Assembly (NCBI RefSeq): GCF_006438925.1
Contig: NZ_RCZA01000007.1
Location: 313,611 to 377,610, forward strand
Reading direction: 5' to 3'
DNA: 64,000 nucleotides
Source: Pseudomonas mandelii
GTDB taxonomy: Bacteria > Pseudomonadota > Gammaproteobacteria > Pseudomonadales > Pseudomonadaceae
Each line of letters starts with the position of its first letter. The stretch's first letter is position 1. The notes beneath the pieces are model-generated. The model ran no database searches. It was given only the letters and a program-made list of their open reading frames with translations, and was not told where the DNA came from. Both the position numbers and the translations under genes were made by a program. Below are positions 58,760 to 64,000 of this stretch, in pieces.

Positions 58760-61462
58760 TTACTGCCAGCCAAACCGGCGAACATAGAATCCCTTCACGG
58801 CCTGGGTCAGCGCCATATAGGCCAGCAGAATCACCGGCAGGAACACGAAGTACAGCGACGGCAGCGCCTGTAATTTGAAGTAGTGCGCCAGCGGTCCCAT
58901 CGGCAGGAAGATGCCGACGGCCATGATGATTCCAGTCATTACCATCAGTGGCATCGCTGCGCGGCTTTGCAGGAACGGGATTTTCGGTGTGCGGATCATG
59001 TGCACGATCAGCGTCTGGGTCAGCAGCCCGACCACGAACCAGCCGGACTGGAACAGGGTTTGATGATCCGGGGTATTGGCGTCGAAGACGTACCACATCA
59101 AGGCAAACGTAGTGATGTCGAAGATCGAGCTGATCGGTCCGAAAAACAGCATGAACCGGCCAACATCCGCTGGCTGCCACCGCTGCGGTTTGCTCAGCAT
59201 TTCTTCATCGACGTTATCGAACGGAATGGCGATCTGCGAAATGTCATAGAGCAGGTTCTGCACCAAGAGGTGCATCGGCAGCATCGGCAGGAACGGAATG
59301 AAGGCACTGGCCACCAGCACCGAGAACACGTTGCCGAAGTTCGAGCTGGCGGTCATTTTGATGTACTTGAGCATGTTGGCGAAGGTCCGACGCCCTTCCA
59401 GTACGCCCTCCTCCAGCACCATCAGACTTTTCTCCAGCAGGATGATGTCCGCCGCTTCCTTGGCGATGTCCACGGCGCTGTCCACCGAAATGCCAATGTC
59501 GGCGGTGCGCAGGGCTGGCGCGTCGTTGATACCGTCGCCCATGAAACCGACGACATGACCGTTGCCCTTGAGCAAACGCACGATGCGTTCCTTGTGCGAC
59601 GGGGTGAGTTTGGCGAAGACGTTGGTGCTCTCCACCGCCACCGCCAGTTCGGCGTCGCTCATCCGCTCGATGTCGTTGCCCATCAACAGGCCTTGTTGCT
59701 CCAGGCCGACTTCGCGGCAAATCTTCGCGGTCACCAGTTCGTTGTCTCCGGTCAGCACTTTCACCGCCACGCCGTGAGCGGCAAGGGCTTTAAGGGCCGG
59801 CGCGGTGCTTTCCTTGGGTGGATCGAGAAACGCCACGTAACCGATCAGCGTCAGCGCCTGTTCATCCGCCAGGCTGTAGGTATCGCGCCCTTCAATCATC
59901 GGCCGCGCTGCAACCGCCACCACGCGCAAGCCTTCGGCATTGAACGATGCGGTGACCTGACGAATCCGCGCCAGCAATTCATCGCTCAGTGCTTCATCGA
60001 CCTCGCCGTGACGCACCCGAGTGCACACCGCCAGCACTTCTTCCACCGCGCCCTTGCAGATCAGCAGGTGCGAATGATCGCGCTCGGCGACCACCACTGA
60101 CATCCGACGGCGAGTGAAGTCGAACGGGATCTCGTCGACCTTGCGAAACGCCGTGCCGACTTTCAGTTCACGGTGGATTTCCACGTGTTCGAGCACCGCC
60201 ACGTCCAGCAGGTTTTTCAGGCCCGTCTGGTAGTAGCTGTTGAGGTAGGCCATTTCCAATACGTCATCGGAATCGTTGCCCCAGACATCGACGTTACGCG
60301 CCAGGAAGATCTTGTCCTGAGTCAGGGTGCCGGTCTTGTCGGTGCACAGCACGTCCATGGCGCCGAAGTTCTGGATCGCGTCGAGGCGTTTGACGATGAC
60401 TTTTTTACGCGACAGGAACACCGCGCCCTTCGCCAGGGTCGAGGTGACGATCATCGGCAGCATTTCCGGGGTCAGGCCCACGGCAATCGACAGCGCGAAC
60501 AGCAGCGCCTGGGTCCAGTCGCCCTTGGTGAAGCCGTTGATGAACAGTACCAGCGGCGCCATGACGAACATGAAGCGGATCAGCAGCCAACTGACTTTGT
60601 TGACGCCAGTCTGGAATGAAGTGGGTGCGCGATCCGTAGCGCCAACCCGCTGGGCCAGTGCACCGAAATAAGTGTTGTTGCCGGTAGTCAGGATCACCGC
60701 CATGGCCGTGCCGGACACCACGTTGGTGCCCATGAACAGAATGTTGTCGAGGTCCAACGGGTTGCGGGTGTCACTGTCCTGCTGACGGGGGAATTTTTCC
60801 ACCGGCATCGATTCGCCGGTCATCGCGGCCTGGCTGACGAACAAGTCCTTGGCGCCGATCACCCGGCAATCGGCGGGAATCATGTCGCCGGCCGAGAGCA
60901 CGATCAGGTCGCCTGGCACCAGTTGCTTGATCGGCAGCTCGGTACGTTGCGCATCCCGACGCAACACCGTAGCGGTGTTGCTGACCATCGCCTTGAGCGC
61001 GTCGGCGGCCTGGTTGGATTTGGTTTCCTGCCAGAAGCGCAGCAAGGTCGAGAGCACCACCATGGAGAAAATCACGATGGCGGCTTTCATGTCCTCGGTC
61101 AGCCAGGAGATGACCGCGAGCAACGTCAGCAGCAAGTTGAACGGGTTTTTGTAGCAGTGCCACAAGTGGGTCCACCACGGCAGAGGTTGTTCGTGCTCGA
61201 CTTCGTTAAGGCCGTATTGCACGCGCAGTGCATCGGCTTCGAGTTCACTCAGGCCATCGGTGTGGCTGCCAAGGTTGTTCAGCAGTTGGCCGGTGTCGCT
61301 GTTGGCAGCGCTCACCAGGGTTTGCGCCAGGGTGGGCGGCACCTCGCGGCTGACCGTGGTGTCGGTGAAGTTTTCCAGCAGCGCCAGGCGACGGAAGTGT
61401 CGGGCGATGTGGCGGGTGCGCAGGAATCCGGCGAAGAATTCTTTGAGCAGGGTCAGGTTCAT
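58760..61462 (-). CDS. mgtA: Magnesium-translocating P-type ATPase (P-IIIB, MgtA/MgtB-like)
   Basis: 900 residues, the usual length. Phosphorylation motif CTDKTGTLTQDK, LDPPKESTAPALKAL in the nucleotide domain, MVTGDNELVTAK-like VLTGDNELV and the hinge GDGINDAPALR are all present. About ten membrane helices; MTGESMP in the actuator domain. It pumps Mg2+ inward. GGGGGAAC precedes the ATG. A leader of up to 300–500 bases lies upstream. The symbol mgtA is used for the family; mgtB is equally possible. Confidence 0.95.
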   Translation of the reverse strand: MNLTLLKEFFAGFLRTRHIARHFRRLALLENFTDTTVSREVPPTLAQTLVSAANSDTGQLLNNLGSHTDGLSELEADALRVQYGLNEVEHEQPLPWWTHLWHCYKNPFNLLLTLLAVISWLTEDMKAAIVIFSMVVLSTLLRFWQETKSNQAADALKAMVSNTATVLRRDAQRTELPIKQLVPGDLIVLSAGDMIPADCRVIGAKDLFVSQAAMTGESMPVEKFPRQQDSDTRNPLDLDNILFMGTNVVSGTAMAVILTTGNNTYFGALAQRVGATDRAPTSFQTGVNKVSWLLIRFMFVMAPLVLFINGFTKGDWTQALLFALSIAVGLTPEMLPMIVTSTLAKGAVFLSRKKVIVKRLDAIQNFGAMDVLCTDKTGTLTQDKIFLARNVDVWGNDSDDVLEMAYLNSYYQTGLKNLLDVAVLEHVEIHRELKVGTAFRKVDEIPFDFTRRRMSVVVAERDHSHLLICKGAVEEVLAVCTRVRHGEVDEALSDELLARIRQVTASFNAEGLRVVAVAARPMIEGRDTYSLADEQALTLIGYVAFLDPPKESTAPALKALAAHGVAVKVLTGDNELVTAKICREVGLEQQGLLMGNDIERMSDAELAVAVESTNVFAKLTPSHKERIVRLLKGNGHVVGFMGDGINDAPALRTADIGISVDSAVDIAKEAADIILLEKSLMVLEEGVLEGRRTFANMLKYIKMTASSNFGNVFSVLVASAFIPFLPMLPMHLLVQNLLYDISQIAIPFDNVDEEMLSKPQRWQPADVGRFMLFFGPISSIFDITTFALMWYVFDANTPDHQTLFQSGWFVVGLLTQTLIVHMIRTPKIPFLQSRAAMPLMVMTGIIMAVGIFLPMGPLAHYFKLQALPSLYFVFLPVILLAYMALTQAVKGFYVRRFGWQ

Positions 61463-61867
61463 GACAGTTCCCCCAGGGTCAGCCGGGAAACCGTCGAGCA
61501 GGCGTGTCGATGCGCCGCGATGACGACAACAAGTCGAACATCACGCACGGTTCAGCGTCGATGAGAGGGACGTCGGGACACGGACCAGGACCGGCCGCGA
61601 TCAGGATGCCGCTGCTCGCTTTTCGGCGAGACAACGGCACAAAAAAGTGGCGCGTTATCTTGCCGGGAAGGTGCCGGTTATCGAAACCGGCCGACTACTG
61701 TCACTCGAACAAGTACCCACTGTGGGTCTCCGCTATTGATTGAAAACGCGCGAAGCTTACGCCCCGATTTCTGGAGAGTAAACGATGCAAAGCCGTGTGG
61801 AGGGGGAATCGCGGGGTTCTTCAGGAAGGGTTCAGGATTTTGGATTTGTGCTGTTCTTCAGGGCCTC
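61463..61867 (-). other. Long leader/promoter region of mgtA
   Basis: No credible gene lies between mgtA and the repeat at 61868. On the minus strand GCCGGTT-TCGAT-AACCGGC forms a perfect 7-bp hairpin (+ strand 61673–61691), and the region is pyrimidine- and G-rich downstream. Mg2+ ATPase genes in enterobacteria carry regulatory leaders; no known riboswitch motif was recognised here. The whole gap runs 61463–61969. Confidence 0.45.
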
Positions 61868-61944
61868 TTCGCGAGCAAGCCCGCTCCCACAATGGGCCTG
61901 CGTTCACAGGAAAAAATTTGGGAGCGGGCTTGCTCGCTCCCACA
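61868..61944. repeat. Family B variant inverted repeat (AGCCCGCTCCC form)
   Basis: Left arm TTCGCGAGCAAGCCCGCTCC, right arm GGGAGCGGGCTTGCTCGC, with the TTGCTCGC end truncated to CTCCCACAGG. Between the thioesterase and mgtA. Confidence 0.8.
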
Positions 61945-61969
61945 GGTGTTGAGTGATGCTGAGACTGGG

Positions 61970-62704
61970 TCAGGCGCTGACGGCCATGGCATGCCGCCGA
62001 TGATGAACGCCCAGCTGATCCTTGATCACCCGCAACACCTTGGCTTCGTGCTCGTGGATAAAGAAGGGTCCGCCAGCGAGCATGTCCACCGAGAAACTGC
62101 CATGGGTTTCCTTGCGCCAACCGATCAGCTGCTCGGTGGTGGCGCGATCAGCCTTGCCGCCAAGCACATGGATCGGGCACTTGAGCAACGGGCGCTGTTG
62201 CGGTTCGAAACGTCCGCATAATAGAAAGTCCGCGCGCAGGGCCGGCAGTGTCAGGTTCATCAGCTCTTCGTTGGCCAGCACCTCTTCACTGGTGCCGTTG
62301 AGGGTGCGCAATTGCTCGATCAATTCAGCATCGGTTTTGGGCTCGGCGAACCCCCTGTCGTAGTCGGCCCGCATTGTGGGTGCGGCGGTACCTGAAGCGA
62401 ACAGCGCCACCGGTTCCGGGCAGCCCAGCGAGCGAAACGCATGGGCCATCTCACAGGCCAGCAACGCGCCAAGGCTATGACCGAACAGCGCGTACGGCGC
62501 CTTGAGCGTGGCTTTTTGTTCCTGCGCCAGTTGCAGCGCCAGGCGTCGCATGTCGGTGTGCAAGGGTTCGCCAAACCGCGCACCACGCCCCGGCAATTCC
62601 ACGGGTTGCAGCTTGAGCCACTCCGGCAGTTTGCGCCGCCAGCGGCTGTAGACCATGGCACTCGCGCCCGAATAGGGCAGGCAGAGCAATGTCAGCTGGG
62701 TCAC
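61970..62704 (-). CDS. pvdG: Type II thioesterase (pyoverdine-type, PvdG-like)
   Basis: 244 residues starting at GTG, with GAGGTAAA 8 bases upstream. CLPYSGASAMVYSRWRRKLP near the N-terminus, nucleophile S77 in FGHSLGALLACEM, and catalytic His in FFIHEHEAKVL fit the GrsT/TEII family that clears misloaded carrier proteins of peptide synthetases. The sequence closely resembles PvdG of the pyoverdine pathway, though the symbol is by resemblance. No peptide synthetase is in the window; pyoverdine genes may lie elsewhere. A candidate iron-starvation promoter is upstream. Confidence 0.85.
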   Translation of the reverse strand: MTQLTLLCLPYSGASAMVYSRWRRKLPEWLKLQPVELPGRGARFGEPLHTDMRRLALQLAQEQKATLKAPYALFGHSLGALLACEMAHAFRSLGCPEPVALFASGTAAPTMRADYDRGFAEPKTDAELIEQLRTLNGTSEEVLANEELMNLTLPALRADFLLCGRFEPQQRPLLKCPIHVLGGKADRATTEQLIGWRKETHGSFSVDMLAGGPFFIHEHEAKVLRVIKDQLGVHHRRHAMAVSA

Positions 62705-62736
62705 CGGGTTTACCTCAAAAGTTGTCTATCAAGAGA

Positions 62737-62760
62737 ACGGATGAGCGCCGACGAGAATTA
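62737..62760 (-). promoter_or_regulatory. Candidate PvdS (iron-starvation) promoter of the thioesterase gene
   Basis: On the minus strand TAATT-N16-CGT differs by one base from the PvdS consensus TAAAT-N16-CGT. It lies 33 bases upstream of the GTG start. Confidence 0.5.
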
Positions 62761-62776
62761 GTCGTACAGATAACCC

Positions 62777-62865
62777 TGTGGGAGCGAGCTTGCTCGCGAT
62801 AGCGGTGTATCAGTCAACATGAATGTGGCTGCCAGACCGCTATCGCGAGCAAGCTCGCTCCCACA
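62777..62865. repeat. Family B inverted repeat (REPIN)
   Basis: Perfect 30-base arms TGTGGGAGCGAGCTTGCTCG to CGATAGCGGT; centre contains ATCAGTCAACATGAATGTGG. Between the MFS and pvdG genes. Confidence 0.93.
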
Positions 62866-62873
62866 TTTAGTCA

Positions 62874-64000
62874 TCATTTCAAGTGGCGGAAGCTTTGCAC
62901 TGCGGAACCGAGGACCACGGCGCCAGCGGCGACGGCGACCCAGAATCCGCTCTGGGCTCCAAATGCATCGATAAGCCAACCCGAACTGGCCGCACCCATC
63001 GCCACGCCAATGCTCAATCCGGTCACCAGCCAGGTCAGGCCTTCGGTGAGTTTGGCCGGCGGCACGATGCGCTCCACCAACGCCATCGCCACAATCAGGG
63101 TCGGCGCAAAAAACAACCCGGCGACAAACACCGCCAGCGACAGCCCGAGAATGTTCGTCGCCAGCAGCAACGGCAACGTAGTCACCGCCGTCGCCACTCC
63201 GCCGTACAGGAACAGTCGCGGCAACGGCAGTTTCGAGCGCAACGCCCCGAACGCCAAACCGGCCAGGCACGAGCCGATGGCATACACCGACAACACAATA
63301 CTCGCCGCCGCCGGCTGGCCCTGCTGCTGGGCGAACGCCACGCTGACCACGTCCACCACACCGACGATGGTGCCCATGGCGACCATCAACAGCATCAGCA
63401 ACTGAATCTCGCTGGAGCGAATGATCGAGCCCTGATGATGTTCTTCATGAGGATGAATCGCTGGCTCGGTGTCACGTTGCAGCACAAACGCCGTCACCCC
63501 GATCGCCAGCATCAGCAACGCCGCCAACGGCCCGGCCTCGGGGAACGCCACCACGCACAACCCCACCGACAGCGGCGGCCCGACAATAAAGCAGACTTCA
63601 TCCAGCACCGATTCCAGCGCATAAGCCGTTTGCAGCTCAGGCTGGCCGCGATACAACTCGGTCCAGCGCGCCCGCACCATCGCCGACATGCTCGGCATGC
63701 AACCGGCTAACGCTGCGAACACAAACAACGTCCAGTGCGGCGCCTGCAAGCGAGTGCAAAGCAACACCAGCAACAACGCCCCGCCACCGATCAGCGCCGA
63801 GACTGGCAAGATCCGACGCTGCCCGAAGCGGTCCACCAGCCGCGAAACCTGCGGCGCACAAAACGCCGTGGCCAAGGCAAACGTCGCCGCCACTGCGCCA
63901 GCCAATCCATACCCGCCCTGCAGTTGCGAGAGCATGGTAATCAGGCCGATGCCAGTCATGGAAATCGGCATGCGCGCGATCATCCCGGCCAGCACAAAAG
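62874..64000 (-). CDS. MFS transporter (5' partial)
   Basis: About 375 residues are visible; the frame is open to the right edge, and the first visible Met-like codon is a GTG within a hydrophobic run, so the start lies beyond the window. Twelve-helix major facilitator plan: FVLAGMIARMPISMTGIGLI at the visible start, PQVSRLVDRFGQRRILPVSA after helix 2. A cytoplasmic His-rich loop (PAIHPHEEHHQGS) sits between helices 6 and 7. The substrate is unknown. It lies upstream of pvdG on the same strand but separated from it by a REPIN and a separate promoter. Confidence 0.9.
   Translation of the reverse strand, partial: FVLAGMIARMPISMTGIGLITMLSQLQGGYGLAGAVAATFALATAFCAPQVSRLVDRFGQRRILPVSALIGGGALLLVLLCTRLQAPHWTLFVFAALAGCMPSMSAMVRARWTELYRGQPELQTAYALESVLDEVCFIVGPPLSVGLCVVAFPEAGPLAALLMLAIGVTAFVLQRDTEPAIHPHEEHHQGSIIRSSEIQLLMLLMVAMGTIVGVVDVVSVAFAQQQGQPAAASIVLSVYAIGSCLAGLAFGALRSKLPLPRLFLYGGVATAVTTLPLLLATNILGLSLAVFVAGLFFAPTLIVAMALVERIVPPAKLTEGLTWLVTGLSIGVAMGAASSGWLIDAFGAQSGFWVAVAAGAVVLGSAVQSFRHLK

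Noticed and set aside
61504..61743. 79-codon ORF in the mgtA upstream region
   Set aside because: No ribosome site, poor coding character and no recognisable family; the region is better read as leader or promoter.

Overview
The window is a chromosomal segment of a fluorescent Pseudomonas (P. fluorescens group). The evidence is the GC-rich pseudomonad codon use, many short inverted repeats of the pseudomonad REP/REPIN type between genes, and a gene set typical of the group: DNA polymerase II, SelD–MnmH, CodBA, a PvdG-like thioesterase and a cysteine-rich metallothionein. No rRNA, tRNA, CRISPR array, insertion sequence or prophage was found. Genes are dense and mostly in short operons. The DUF1810 gene at the left edge and the MFS gene at the right edge run off the window.

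Layout. 1–7 kb: DUF1810 protein, PolB, CBS protein, GST, DUF4349 lipoprotein, a secreted 13-residue tandem-repeat protein and a DUF1615 lipoprotein. 7–15 kb: FAD monooxygenase, zinc-type HemB, PhzF-like protein, second GST, histidine phosphatase and the selD–mnmH operon. 15–20 kb: a nucleoside module (Tsx-like channel plus NUP protein) behind a PurR/LacI-type operator, a quinone reductase with XapX, and an AraC regulator. 20–31 kb: small hypothetical genes, a metallothionein absent from simple ORF lists, a coupled pair of YdcZ-like transporters with a LysR gene, two chemoreceptors, a Na+/H+ antiporter-family protein, and a PepSY–PepSY–response regulator–kinase operon. 31–41 kb: patatin, QueD, an alpha/beta hydrolase with an Asp nucleophile, codBA behind a good sigma-54 promoter, a DapF-like protein lacking both catalytic cysteines, an AraC regulator and an MFS transporter.

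41–48 kb holds the most distinctive system. An ECF sigma/anti-sigma operon is divergent from a Tat-exported metallophosphoesterase and a periplasmic cupredoxin. The shared intergenic region carries two opposed promoter-like sequences with the same motif and spacing, GGAATAA-N16-GTTRTA, which suggests one sigma factor drives both arms. Immediately beyond is an AT-rich QueC of enterobacterial type that abuts a decayed MFS remnant, as expected of an acquired segment. An EmrAB-like pump and an AhpD-like protein follow.

48–64 kb: an MscS channel fused to a cyclic-nucleotide-binding domain, a YcaC-type hydrolase, pirin with a divergent LysR, a thioesterase, DkgB-like reductase, a BvgAS-like phosphorelay preceded by a pseudo-receiver, an MgtA/MgtB-type Mg2+ ATPase with a long leader, a PvdG-like thioesterase with a candidate iron-starvation promoter, and a partial MFS transporter.

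All function assignments rest on reading motifs and family resemblance; no database search was run.
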